This document shows positions 11,743 to 23,500 of a stretch of DNA of 64,000 bases, one piece after another (the stretch's first letter is position 1; every line of letters begins with the position of its first letter). Below the pieces are notes generated by a model, which was not told the origin of the DNA, did no database searches, and saw only the letters and a program-made list of their open reading frames with translations. Both the position numbers and the translations under genes were made by a program. Source of the stretch: Hyphochytrium catenoides (Eukaryota; Sar; Hyphochytriomycetes; Hyphochytriales; Hyphochytriaceae); NCBI GenBank assembly GCA_900088475.1, contig FLMG01004054.1, positions 1 through 64,000 of the forward strand, given 5' to 3'.

Positions 11743-13164
11743 GCCATTCACCACTCGTATCGTGATAGCCTCTGGCAAAGCCATATTGTGCCTCTGGGCT
11801 CACCAAAGCACTTAACTGTTTTCGGGACATTCATCCTGCATGTCATCCACTTCTGGTCTCTTGGGCTGCTGTACATCTTTATGGACCTCACCGGTAGGCC
11901 CAAGTCCTTCCGTAGATATAAGATACAGCCTGGTCAGAATGAGCCGTTGTCTCTTTCGGTAAGTGATGATGAATTGACACGACGCAGAGCAGTGTCTGAG
12001 TCAATCGTCTTCATCATTCCCTGCTTGCCAGGACTTTGTCAGGGCTGCAAAACGAGCATTATTTAATCAGTTTTGCATCCATCTTCCGGCTGCATATCTC
12101 ACATACGGCCTTTTGGAGTGGCGTGGCTGTTCAGTGATGGGCCCTTTGCCTTCTATGACTGTGGTGCTCCGAGATATAGTAAGTGAACTGCTGTTACCAA
12201 TAGTGCAACGCTTGTATGCAAGTCTCATAAGAAGGCTAAGGCGAGCTTCGCTTTCTATGAACGTTTTGGTGGCTGCCCGGTTGCCTGGCTCCCTCTCCTC
12301 GCAAAAAGATGGTCTTCTCCTTGATTGAAGAGATGGCTTTCTATTATACCCATCGGCTGGCGCACATGAAGATCTTCTATAAGCACATCCACAAGGTTCA
12401 TCATGAGTGGACAGCTCCAGTTGCTATCACATGCATCTATGCACATCCATGTAGGTAGCTGCCTAATGTCAATCCGTTGTGTGCGATTATTTAGTTGGTG
12501 CTAATAGTTGAACTCCCTTGTTTTCTATGTGATGATGTGATGATCATCATCCCGCGATTTCGCCTATCTCCAGTGGAGCACTTGGTCTCTAACTTGCTTC
12601 CAGTGCTTCTGGGGCCATTTATAATGGGCTCTCACCTGTCGGTGGCCTGGCTCTGGTTTCTAATAGCGGTCACTGTGACGCTAAACGAACATTCAGGTAC
12701 GACGACAAGTATCATACGGGTGTTGCCTAGGCCTAGGGGAGAAGGAAGTAAGCAAATCCTCGCTTCTGACGGACGCAAGATTTCATGGTCGTCAATTGCA
12801 TCCTTGTTGAGATCACACAGCAGCAGCACGATAGCTCTTTCTTGTCTCAAGCTTATCATCGCAATCTTGTATGATGTCAGGATACCAGTTCAAGTTCCTA
12901 CCTTCTAACGCCGCACACGACTTTCATCACCTGAAGTTCACGCAATGTTACGGATCCTTTGGAATCTTGGACTTTGTCCACGGGTACGTACTACATCTAG
13001 AGCAACGACGTCGCCCCATTGACGATGTCTGCGCTGCTTCCACTGCTCTACGCCACCTGTCCAGAACCGATCAGCTTTTTCGAAAGTCCCGGAGAATGCT
13101 CAATCACCAGATTCTATGGTCCATGGCGCCGGATCTGTCCAAGGAGCCCGTTCACTCTCAGTAG
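11743..13164 (+). CDS. fatty-acid/sterol hydroxylase superfamily protein (FAXDC2-like), 5' end unresolved
   Basis: A di-iron membrane oxygenase of the fatty acid hydroxylase/sterol desaturase superfamily, most like FAXDC2. Six exons join in phase: 11743-11958, 12032-12178, 12309-12450, 12574-12696, 12881-12983 and 13065-13164, all GT-AG with introns of 73-184 bp. All three histidine boxes are present: HRLAH, HKVHHEW and HDFHH. Other family signatures are [50 protein letters not shown] and a final [10 protein letters not shown]. Hydrophobic segments before the first box and around [17 protein letters not shown] fit an ER membrane enzyme. About 277 residues are seen; homologues are about 330, so one 5' exon is probably missing upstream of the acceptor at 11741-11742. 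The substrate is unknown. Confidence 0.88.
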
Positions 13165-13273
13165 TAGAAACTTCATCACCGAGATCAGCAAAATACATCT
13201 GAGGAGAGTCAATCCGTGATTCAAAAGAATGTCAAGGCAACTTCAGATAGCTGAAGAACAACGTTGTTGCTCT

Positions 13274-14490
13274 CATGGCTGGGGCTGCACCTAAACCTCC
13301 TCACATACTACGATGGCGTTCCCTCTATCTTGTAAGAGCAGCTAAGCTCTGTAGCAGTCCAAACCAAAGAAGGGCGAAGCAGGTTGATATTTCCCATTAG
13401 CAACAACAAGTAGTTCTACCATTTCCTGCATACGAGTGAATTGAACAGAGTGTTGGACACTCACTCGTTCCCGCTCCCATACTTGATACGGAGGACACAG
13501 CAGCACAGAAGGCTGAAGCTGAGCTACCTCTCCTCGCCAGCTGTCGGCTTCTGTTAGAATGTAAGTATTATCTCCATCATTAGCGCCTGTCTGGGCAAAC
13601 TAGCACTAGTGTGCCTGTCTTGGCAAACTAGCACTACTAGCAGCGTAGTAGTGCCCATTAGTAATGGAAGAAACTCGAAGAATATGGTAAACCATCCTCA
13701 GTTCTTGGCGCGCGATGCCAACTCAACGGTTTTCTGCTGGCAGAAAAGAGATGGGAGATAATGTGTGAACCTGTGATGACCTCCTCTAGCAAGGTTTATG
13801 TTTGCAAGGCTTGTTGTTTGATGACCCAAGCGGCGAGGCTACAAGGATTGACTTAGAAATGAATGAGTGTATCGGTCGAGGTTTTGCAGCAGCACTACTA
13901 TGACCAAAGGAGGGTCCTCCGTTCTATCTACTAAACTGGCGCAGGACGACCACAATCTTCTTCTTAGCGTTTGAGATTTATCCTTAGCAGTGTAGTCAGT
14001 AGCTGTCAATATAATAGTATAATAGAGGGACAGAGAATACCGCCGGCGGAGGCACTACTATTTAGCTGACAGTTTCATTGCGACAGTCGTACATCTGAGC
14101 AGGTGCTGCAGGCAAACTTTTACCTCACCCTTCCGTTTGAGAAGTGTTTCTTCCCAAATAAAAGGTGATGAAGGCTTGCAGAGGATTGATGTTGTTTTAT
14201 TTTTAGCACTTCGACGATGACAATGGCAGATTCACCTCAAGTTATGATGTTATCATCGATGTCCGAAGCCTATTCTTGCAGAGTGGTTTTGATCGTCAGT
14301 GAGGCTCCTATCACCATCTTCTCTATTAATAACATTGATAGTTGTGGACTAGCGTCAGTGTTGTCTAATGTTTTTTGGCGAGAGGGCAAGACTGGAAGTA
14401 TGTTGAGATTTGTGCGCTTCGGCATGAGTTCTGGAGCCATCATCTCCAACGCTGTTCCCGTCCAAGTTTCAGCGACTGCAGACTAAGGTT
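13274..14490 (+). other. candidate unresolved multi-exon gene
   Basis: The exon-like pieces described for the surrounding block are concentrated here and share the + strand. Good splice-like signals are seen at 13330 (CTT/GTAAGA donor), 13559 (GAAT/GTAAGTATT donor) and 14205 (TTTATTTTTAG acceptor). No protein family is recognised and the reading phase between the pieces at 14160 and 14206 conflicts with the most protein-like frame. This is a pointer for transcript mapping, not a gene model. Confidence 0.22.
13585..13640. repeat. 28-bp direct repeat, two copies
   Basis: GCCTGTCT followed by (G/T)GGCAAACTAGCACTA occurs twice in tandem with a 28-bp period, with a few differences at the copy ends. 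It is a short local duplication in non-coding sequence. Confidence 0.75.
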
Positions 14491-17360
14491 GACCTTCCTT
14501 CGCTCTCGCGATCCTCACTTTGTTGTGGTGACAGAGTGGGTCCCATTAGTACTGATGCGCAAGGACTGCATGGAAAAGCACCATCAAGGTTGCGAGGGTG
14601 CGTCGTCCAGTGGTCTGGCTTCTTCATCATCCTCTTCATCTTCCTTCATGCTACCTGCTCTGATGGGGTCACGCGACTTCTTCAGCTTCAAGCTTGACGT
14701 GTTTTCTCTTTCCCATATGAAATTGAGCTGGTAGAAGAGCTCTCCAGAAGAAGAAGTGGAGCTAGCTCCCTCATTTATCTGTCCAGTCCGTCCGCCGTCT
14801 CGCTCGAAGTCAAAAGAACCTCCTCAGTGAGTGTCATACGGTCGCTACTTTTGTGGCTCCTTCATAAGTCCACACGATGTGTGTCTCTTTTCTTACGGCT
14901 GCTCTGATGATGATGGTCGCCATTGTTATCTTCCCCACTCACATACAAAGCCAAAAGCAAGAGAATGATGATGATGTAGCAGGAGAGGCTGATAGACAAC
15001 ATCATCATACTCTTCGACGACGACGAAAAAATAGTAGTCAGGCTTTCTGCTGCCTGTTACTTCCTTTTCCTTTATGCAAAAAAGCGGATGATAATCGACA
15101 ATCTTCCGTCCTCGTGTCTGCGTGGTTCTTCTGTTACTCCACCCTTCCATCATCATCTATTGATCCTGACCCAGAGACAACCATTGCCTTTTACCTAGCT
15201 ACCATTAATTGTCTCACGCCTTTGAGGCTCTGCTCTCCTTCAAGCGACCTGGCAGCCATGCTACCGCTAGCAAGACAAGCGCCTGTCTTTGCTTTTTGCG
15301 ATCGCTCTCCAGCAGCCCCACCCAGTCAGGGTAACCACAACCGCTATTTTCACTCCTTCGTTTGGCTTCTTATTACCACTCGTCTCTCAGTCTTTAGTAG
15401 CACCAAAACCTATCCAATTCTTCTGAGCTCATTCTGCCTGCTTTTAGCCCAATCGCATCACGCCATCACAGACGATAGAACTATGTGGCCATCACAAAGT
15501 AATGCTGCTGCTGCCAAAGTGGACAGTCGAGCATCTCCTTGAGCCACTGATCGGCGGACAATCTGCTGCCCAAAGTCAAGCAAGAAATCCAGCAGCTCCT
15601 CCCAACACTCGTCCATTATCGGCGTCGCAATGGCGTTAGCAGCTGTTCAGGAGGATGCTGGCGCGCAAAATCTGAAGGGCCAAAGGGATCACTGACCTAA
15701 AGGTCTTTAAGCCATAGATTTTGTTCCTAGTCGTACCATCAAGAGGCTCGCCCGTTGTGGCACAGGCCACAATGCTAAGAATCTTGGATCCTTCCCGAAG
15801 CATGTCGTGATTCTGTAAGATCCCAGTATTGGTAGTAATTCTCTCCACGTTTGGGTCAAGTACAACTCTGTTTACACTAGGTTTAATCTTCTCTTAGCGT
15901 TCCTTTAGGTTGAGCCTCCTAGTATCGTCGTATTTGGGTAGACCAAGGTTAGAGGTGTGTAGTAACCTGTATGTAACCCCCAAAAAGAATGGCCCTTGTG
16001 ATTGATAGGCAGGAAATTGGGACCCATTTGGGGAGGTCCGACCCCCCTCGCGAGCCCAAGTCCCCTTGTACTTATACTTAAGTACGGGTTTATTTTCTGG
16101 AGGCTTCTCATCCACAACTTGGATATTTGGACTTGGGGAGGGTGCACCGGTACTGATACAAGGCCATGGCCCTTTTCCTAGGCAAGAGAGAGACATATTG
16201 TAAGTCGGAGAGGAGACAAGCCATAATGATTACTGGTGCTAATGCAAGACAGAGAGAGTGAGAGGGAGACAGAGCGACAGAGCGAGAGAAAGGAGGAGGG
16301 AGGGAGGACAGCTAACTGTTGCCCTCTTGACCTGCCCGCCCCTCATCCTCGTCGTCCTTCCCCTTCCCACTGTCTTCTTTCTTCCTTTCTCTCGGTACTT
16401 CCCTGGCTTCTTCCTGCTCCGTGTCCCTCCTCTCCCGCTCTTGGTCTTTCCATTCCTAGCTGAGAAGAGGAAGAAGAAAGTGGCTAACAACTGAGAGAGA
16501 GATCTCGTTCTCCGTCATCATCTCGTCCTCTACAAAGATGGCTTCTTCCGCGTTGTCTTGTGATCTCATGTCTTCCTTGTTCTGATTGTCCTACGCCGTA
16601 GAGAGATAGGACTTGGCTCACCACAGTGCTATAGATGGGAAGTGTTTAGCAGCTAGCTTGATGATAAGGATCGCCTGCTGATGATCAGAGGAGGGCAGCA
16701 GAGAGACAGAGAGAAAAAAAGTTGGTGTATCTTCTTCATTGTTGTTGCCGCTTGTTCAATAATCTCGTCGTACCGTCTGACCCGTTGGGCTGTTCAGCAC
16801 TTCCACCTCCCCCTCCTCTCTCTCCCCTCTTGCTGCTTCTTCGACACACAATCTGTACGAAGGAGTGTATTCGTCGAGCATGAGCCATCATGGGCCAGTA
16901 ACAAGAAAGAGATGCAATGTCCTAGTGGAGCGACTAAAGACAAAGGCAAAGGGATTGGGCCAATGTCAAAGGAGCACTTTCGTCTTCCGTACCCACAAAT
17001 AAAAGGAAGACTGGTCGTGGAGACGCACCACCTTAGCTTTGTCATGATAAGTCGTCTCTTCAGAACTTGTATTGCCCTCACAGGGTTACTTACCGAAAAT
17101 CTGACTCGTTGGCTAAGGTGTATTACGGTGACCCTGGGTGAGCACTGCTGAGGCCGTTAACTCCCCTGATTGGAGCGGACAGTGTGCAGCTTCTCAAGAG
17201 GCACAATAAAAACTTTAGACTGGAGTCAACGATTCATACCGATGGTTGCAGCATCAACTTGACGCTGCACTATTCATCAAAGAGCTCGCTAATGCCAATG
17301 ACCATAAGGGAAGTCTAGCGTTAACTGGAGAGACCTCTAAACCGAAGAGAAGCGCAAGAG

Positions 17361-18107
17361 ATGTCCAGACGGCGGCATACCGCAGGTGGAGCCAATTCCC
17401 CTTACAGCCGTGAGGTGCCAGAATCGGCGCCGCAGCCGCCCTCCTCGTCCCTAACCTGCTTGTACAAGCGCGGTCGTTGCAAGAACCCCAGAGCTATAAA
17501 GAAAAATGGAAAGCCCCACACACTGTGCGAGTACCATCGCCAAAAGCAGATAACATACCAAAGAAATTTTGAGCAGAAAGTTAGGCTAGCCCAAGAGAGA
17601 CAGCTCGGCAGTGGTTCTGACTCCGAGCAGATCGCCCTAGACTTGTCGCCACCGGCCAGTAGTGTGCCTGCCACATCTTCGGATGAGGGTGATCCCAACC
17701 TTAACATTTTCCAGCTGTCAGAGGGACCTCCAATAGGCTCTCCACATTTCCAAGCCCAGTCAATGCACCAAACCCTATTGCCGCATCATCTATTCAGGAA
17801 TCTACGATCGGCAGAAAGTCCAACCTTTCAGTTCTTGGAGCAGCTCTTTCAGACCAACAATAGCGCTTTGCATGCACCTTCAAGGGGTCCAAACCCAAGA
17901 TCGGTATCCGGGTTGGACCCATCAGTCTTCAATCCGAACCAGGCTTTAATCAGCTGGGAAGAGAGATCATTAGAGGGGGAGGGATCAAGCACCGAGATGA
18001 CCATTAGTGACGATGTGCTGTGTGACGCCATTGGCATCCTGTGTGACGATGATGATGACCACGGAGAAGATGAACACAAGTTTGACCTTCATTTTCCGTC
18101 TCGATAG
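17361..18107 (+). CDS. Cys/His-domain protein B (paralogue of the gene at 1199)
   Basis: A 248-residue single-ORF protein. Residues about 31-80 carry the same domain as the protein at 1199-2299: CLYKRGRCKNPRAIKKNG, then HTLCEYHRQKQITYQRNFE. About two thirds of domain positions match protein A. Here the domain is N-terminal and only about 30 residues precede it. The remainder is Ser/Pro/His-rich with no known fold, ending in a very acidic segment (DAIGILCDDDDDHGEDE) that could act as a transcriptional activation region. Likely a nuclear DNA- or protein-binding regulator by analogy; the true function is unknown. The start ATG is the first in the frame. Confidence 0.75.
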   Translation: MSRRRHTAGGANSPYSREVPESAPQPPSSSLTCLYKRGRCKNPRAIKKNGKPHTLCEYHRQKQITYQRNFEQKVRLAQERQLGSGSDSEQIALDLSPPASSVPATSSDEGDPNLNIFQLSEGPPIGSPHFQAQSMHQTLLPHHLFRNLRSAESPTFQFLEQLFQTNNSALHAPSRGPNPRSVSGLDPSVFNPNQALISWEERSLEGEGSSTEMTISDDVLCDAIGILCDDDDDHGEDEHKFDLHFPSR

Positions 18108-18266
18108 CCTTCGGCAAGCGCAGTATGGCGAGCTAAGTGGCCATATAAGTTACCTGCTATTTATCCGGGACAGTAGAGTCCCATGTGAATAATAAGAATA
18201 AATAATTGACTTCTTTTATGAGCTCCATAGACCCACATTCTGGTGCTCCTCCGCCTATGATGAGCG

Positions 18267-19512
18267 TCAATTTGTTTCCGGGTAAGAATCCATCATGGAC
18301 TTCTGTCTTGCCCTCATATGCTGCTGCAGTTGATTCTCAGCTCTCTCAATACGGTGCTCTAGACGACGACGACGGCGATCTTGACTTGCCAGTTCCCTCT
18401 CCTGGCGCCGCTGTTGCTGATATGGAGTATTTCCCAAAAGTGCGGCGTCGACCGCGTCGATCCTTTTCTGAATCTCATCAAGATACGGTCTTTCAGCCTC
18501 AATTCGGTTCTGCACGAGTGCATTCAATTTCCGGCAGCTATCGATGCTCTGTCTTTGGCCCACTGCCTCCACGTCAGAGGTAAACCTGTCATAGATCTCA
18601 TTAGCCCTGGTACCTTCATAAGCCATCTCTCCATCTCCGTCATAATCTTCACGGCTCGAGGCATTCCAGCTGTCCACTTTCCCTTTCATATCATCCACGT
18701 CCACGAGCTCGTCCCGTTTGGACCCACTCCGTGCCGTGTGCAGGGAAACGTCTGCAGAGCTAGTATTATGGCGAACACAGTCTTCAGGCCTACCGCCCCG
18801 TACTAAGAGGGTAGTCCTGTTCTTTACCTGTTATAACAGGTGGAGAAGAAGAAAAACTCAACCTGCTATGATTTGGTACCATTCGTAGCATGGCTCTTAC
18901 CTCCTGTTGTGATGTGGGACTGCCGAAGGTCTGTGAAAGACCACCTGTGCGAGCCTCTGTAGGCGTTTTGACAAATCAGGAGAGTGGCTTTAACAGCGCA
19001 GACTAACTTTTGGTCTTCTAGGACTCACCTAACAAAGCCCTGGCAGGTGGTACTTGGTTGAGGTCAGGATAGGCGATGCTGCGAAGATTTTCCAATTCTC
19101 TTTTACAGCTGTTGCCTCGGACATGCTGCGCGTTCGCATCAGGCAATACCGGATAGTACCTAGGCTGACTGTCGCTGCACCTTGGATTTGTCAGGTTCAG
19201 CGGCTGATAATTTTCAATTTTGGAACCGATTTCTGTCGGGAGAGGATAATGGGGGTCCGCGGCAGAATAGGGATTATGGCTTGCTTGGCGGGCTGCTGCG
19301 GTGACTACTGGAGCATGACTCGTATTACTACTATCGTCGTCAAACTCAGCAGAGAGCAACGCGTCCGCCGCCTCCTCGTTCTCTAGATATCGTCCAAGGC
19401 GAGCTGTTGCTGATGCTACTGGAAGTCTTCTTGGATTGGCGCCAGTGGTCTCATCCCCCTGGTCAAATGCTGCAGCTAACAGCTCGTCCTCATCTTCTTG
19501 TTCATCATCCAT
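18267..19512 (-). CDS. unrecognised two-exon coiled-coil protein
   Basis: Two exons, 19512-19029 and 18802-18267, join across a 226-bp GT-AG intron in phase 1 (ALL|V), giving about 339 residues. The N terminus is acidic (MDDEQEDEDELLAAAFDQGD) and repeats an Ala/Asp pattern (ADALLSAEFDDD), two copies of a short 'LL.A.FD' motif. The middle is Pro/Asn/Tyr-rich. The C-terminal 130 residues are predicted by eye to be helical coiled coil, rich in Arg/Gln/Glu (DRRRRRLEHRIERAENQLQQ). No family is recognised. It could be an adaptor or scaffold. The gene starts about 1 kb from the WDR62-like gene, which is divergently oriented. Confidence 0.6.
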
Positions 19513-20511
19513 TGCGGTGTGACGCGTGTTTCTGCTACCGCAATGGGTGGTTCCTTGATGTCAAGAAATATTGTAAGGTGTTCTATTACTACCAATAGCT
19601 GCGGCCTGACATACAGAAGGGACCGCGAATGGGCAGCTCTTCTGTCGCGCCAAAAGCTTCGAAATCATCAACATATCTGGACATGTAGGTCTAAAGGCCT
19701 TTACTTGAAGATTGACCGTGCCTCCATACAAAGAGTACTCTTCGCTCGTCAAAGCATCAAAATCAGAATGTAATTTTTATAAGTCCTGAAATCGTCAAGC
19801 GCTGACGAGTTATCAAACCCAATGGCACTCAGTTACTGTCTCAAATAGTTTTTTATCACTCCGTTTCACATACTCCGGAGTAGATTTCACCTATCGAAAC
19901 GTTTTCTTCCAGAGACAAGTTCAGAGAACGCATTCTACAGATTCTCGAGTAACCCAGTGTGCAAGGCCTTTGGTATGAGAAATGCTATTATACTACAAGA
20001 TTCTTCTCAATCTTCTACCAACTTCACGATGCCCTGAGGCGCGTGAAAGCGCATGGTGGGACCGTGAGCACTAGCCTGGCACAGCGGACGTGGATGAGCT
20101 ACAGCAGCAGCATGGAAGATGCAGGAAATTTTAAAAGGCATTGCAGCTCTTTGCAAAACCGAATAGCAACAATGACGTTAGCAGTGCATGGAGGCTAAGT
20201 CCTCCACATCAGCGCATTCTAGGCACTCACAGCGCCTAAGGTTCTATCAAGAGTGACAGCGCAATACTTTCAGTCTAGCAACCTTTTCTACCTCATTGTT
20301 GCGTAAACGAATAGCTCTTCTACGCCGAATAGCTCGTCTACGCTGCGTAGTAAGCCTATCCCCCAAGCTTTAGTGGTTGCGATAGGTAGGTAGGCTTTTG
20401 TCCTGAGGATTCATAGTGAGCGCCAGCTAAGCCTCAAACCACCTGCGACCGCCCTTTGTGTCCTGATTATCAACCTTAGTAGTACAGAGGCTTTTGTCGG
20501 TATTGACCATA
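19513..20511. other. divergent intergenic region
   Basis: About 1 kb between the divergently transcribed coiled-coil gene (-) and the WDR62-like gene (+). It should contain both promoters. A near repeat of the form AATAGCTC(T/G)TCTACG occurs at about 20310-20345. No gene is supported. Confidence 0.4.
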
Positions 20512-23500
20512 ATGCCCTTCTTTATAGTAAGGATGACGACTACAAGGAAGTCATCAATAAGCGGACTCCGGACAAGTGCCAATATGACTCCTGCTCCTTC
20601 TACTAGAGGAGACGCCAAGCTGACCCTGGAGCGCGTCTTAGGAATTACCTCCTCTCATAACTCTTCGATAGCTATTAACCCCCACACAGGGGAGGTAGCT
20701 TATCCTGCAGGATGCGTTGTGGTTATTTACTGTCCTCGAAGAAACAGACAGGTAATTCAGGGCCATCAGCTTCTGAGTTCGAAAGTTGTGAAACATAGAT
20801 GGTGCTCTCTAGGTGCGCTTCTTTCGTTCTAGCAAAAGTGTTTCCTGTTTAAGCTTCTCCCGGGATGGAAGATACCTGGCGGTCGGTGAGAGGGGTCACC
20901 AGCCGTCCGTCCTCGTTTGGGACATGGACAATGGTGATCTTAAGGCAGACCTCAAAGCGCATAAGTTCGGTGAGTAGCGCACATTGGCGAAACCTGAACT
21001 AGCTTTGTCTGATCCCACGCCTGCAGGAGTCTCTTGCTTGGCCTTCTCAGATGATGCCAGACACCTCGTATCTGTGGGCTTCAGACATGACCGCTACCTC
21101 TATCTATGGGACTGGCAGAGTACTAACCAAAAAGTGTTAGCCTCCAGTAAGATTTCTCAAAAGGTATATGCCTGTTTCCCCTCACCGTTTATTGAAGACG
21201 TCAGTTACTAACAACTCGCCGTTAGGTATACTCAATTGATTTTTCGGAGGACGGCTCTTTCTTCGTCACCTGTGGGGAAAAGCATGTAAAGTTTTGGCAT
21301 GTCGCTTCCAAGGAAGAGCTCCTTGCGTCTGCGAAAGGGGACGGGGTTGCCCAGTTGGATGGCCGTGCCGCTGTCATGGCAGCACATAAAGACGCAACTT
21401 TTATCGACGTGGCTTGCAGCCGAGGTGAGCGAAGGGTGTACCCTACCTCTAGAATGGGCGTAAACTAAATTTCAAGCAACTGCAGGAGTTGATTCGGCCC
21501 AAGGAAACACAGTTTTCTGTATAACTTCGCATGGCGTCCTATGTTCTTTTGGTCCTTCGCGCTTGATGGAGCGATGGGTCTCGCTCGAGACCACTGCGGG
21601 CTATTCCCTTTCAGTTACTTCCCAGTATGTGATGTGCGGCTGTGCCAACGGCGTCGTGCGGCTCTTTGATCCCTGGACTCTCCAGTACATCACGACCCTG
21701 CCTCGTCCACCGCATTTCGGAGGTCCGCCCTTGCTGTGTCCCGTCAACTCCATTGTTCTATTTTCTTAAATATTCGTCATCCTATCCTCCACATATATTT
21801 GCCTTCTTCAATTCTCTCTGGTGTCTCACCCTGATAATCCCTGACCTCAAGTGCTCCACTAGGCCTCAATGAGCCTCCAAACAACCGACTGGGCGAGAGT
21901 GACGCACCTCTCAGTCCCGACGGTAGTCGCTCTGGGGTGCAGTATGGAGCTTCGATATGCCTTCGAGCGACAGGTATCCTCCTTCCTTGACAAATGTAGA
22001 GTATCTTGTGGGGCACTGTGGTACTGTCTTCTAACTCCCTCTGCTGGTTCCATTAGTCCTGTGCACCAATGGCAGTTACTGAAGGCTTGGCTGTAAACGT
22101 GGAGTTTCTCCCTCGCTGGCCCACGTGGCTGTTGATTTATTTACCTCCCCTATGCTCATTGAGCTTCCCCGACTGGCTCAGTCTATCTTCTAGCATCCCT
22201 ACTCTCGATGATTTTTGCGTGGCATCTAATGGTTTGTTCTCACCAGGTGCAAAGGTAGTGGTTTTGTATAGTGATAGGAGCCTGTTCTTCTGGGACGTCA
22301 AGGACATAACGAACATTGGACGACATAGATCTTTCGCTTTTCATAGCGCTTGCATCTGGGACCTCCAGGTGTCGTCACAGGGGACTGCTTCTCGTACCGC
22401 GTCTGTCCACACCGGCACAGCGAAAGCGGGAGGAGTTGATGTCGGCCGAGAACTGCCTCCTGGTAGCTTTGTAACCTGCTCTACTGACAATACGATTCGA
22501 TTCTGGAACCTGGATGTCAACAAAAGGCGGACAGAAGCAAGTGGCGACAGGGACAACACAGAAGACACAAAGAAGTGGCAGATTCCATACAGTAAGGAGC
22601 TTCTTCATGTGATCTATATCGATGACCCCAAGGACTTCAGGGCGGCAGCTATGAATCCCGCCTTTAAGGACCCACAAGAGAACAGAGTTCTTGGAGGGAG
22701 TTGCACAAGCCACGGCATGTTGGACACGGAGATACCCGAGAAGCCGGATACCGGGGCAGGTATTGAGATCACGATGTCGACCTAGGCCCTCTTAGCTTGA
22801 TCTATTCACCTTCATCCCTACTCAGAGTAGATCTTCTCACGTTACTAGTCTTTGCTTTGCTCGTTAGATTTAATGTATCTTGTAGCATGTACTTGTTGTC
22901 TTTCTAGTTCACTCTATTCTCAAGTTTTGCCTTTATAGGCCTACGCAGTCTCGCCTTGCATCCTGAAAGCAGACATATCGCGTCAGGAGACAAGCAAGGG
23001 AACCTGCGGGTTCATGACCTGTCAACTATGAAGCTGATAAGTCTACAAGCAGCCCATGACACCGAGATTCTCTCTTTAGACTACTCTCCAATCATTGAAG
23101 TAGAACATAACAAAGACTCGGTGAGAGAAAGGCGAGATATTCTCCTGGCCACCGGGAGCCGAGACCGATTGGTCCACATATTTGACGTCAACCGGAAGTA
23201 CGCCCTTCGACAAACATTAGAGAACCACTCTGCCTCAGTCACAGCCATTAAGTTCTCTAAAGATGGAAGGCATATCTTCAGCTGTGGAGGCGACAAGACG
23301 ATCGTTTTGTCGTCCCTTGACGACAAGACAGTGCGTCGCACGAAGTCCATTGCTGTCCCTTATGGCACTGTCTTTGATCTAGACGTCGATGCAACAAGCA
23401 AATACTTGGTCACCTCTGGACAAGACAAGAGGCTTAATATCTGGAGCATAAACACAGGAAAGCACGTGAGGTAGGCAAAGTACCGTTAAAGTCTTTCCCC

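Larger units (their letters stand above)
13165..17360. other. gene-poor stretch with scattered exon-like pieces
   Basis: No complete gene is resolved. Some pieces look coding on the + strand: an ATG-started piece at 13274 (MAGAAPKPPHILRWRSLYL) ending at a GTAAGA donor; a frame with FDDPSGEATRIDLEMNECIG near 13820-13900; RTSEQVLQANFYLTLPFEK near 14090-14160 before a GTGATG donor; and HFDDDNGRFTSSYDVIIDV after the acceptor TTTATTTTTAG at 14205. The phases do not all agree, so I do not assemble them. Downstream, a 221-codon ORF at 14877-15542 begins with a hydrophobic stretch but is otherwise compositionally random. A purine tract lies at about 16246-16312. Confidence 0.35.

Noticed and set aside
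14877-15542. 221-codon ORF with a hydrophobic N terminus resembling a signal peptide
   Set aside because: Outside the first 25 residues it is Ser/Leu/Cys-rich and shapeless, and the opposite strand is also open; not enough to call a secreted protein.
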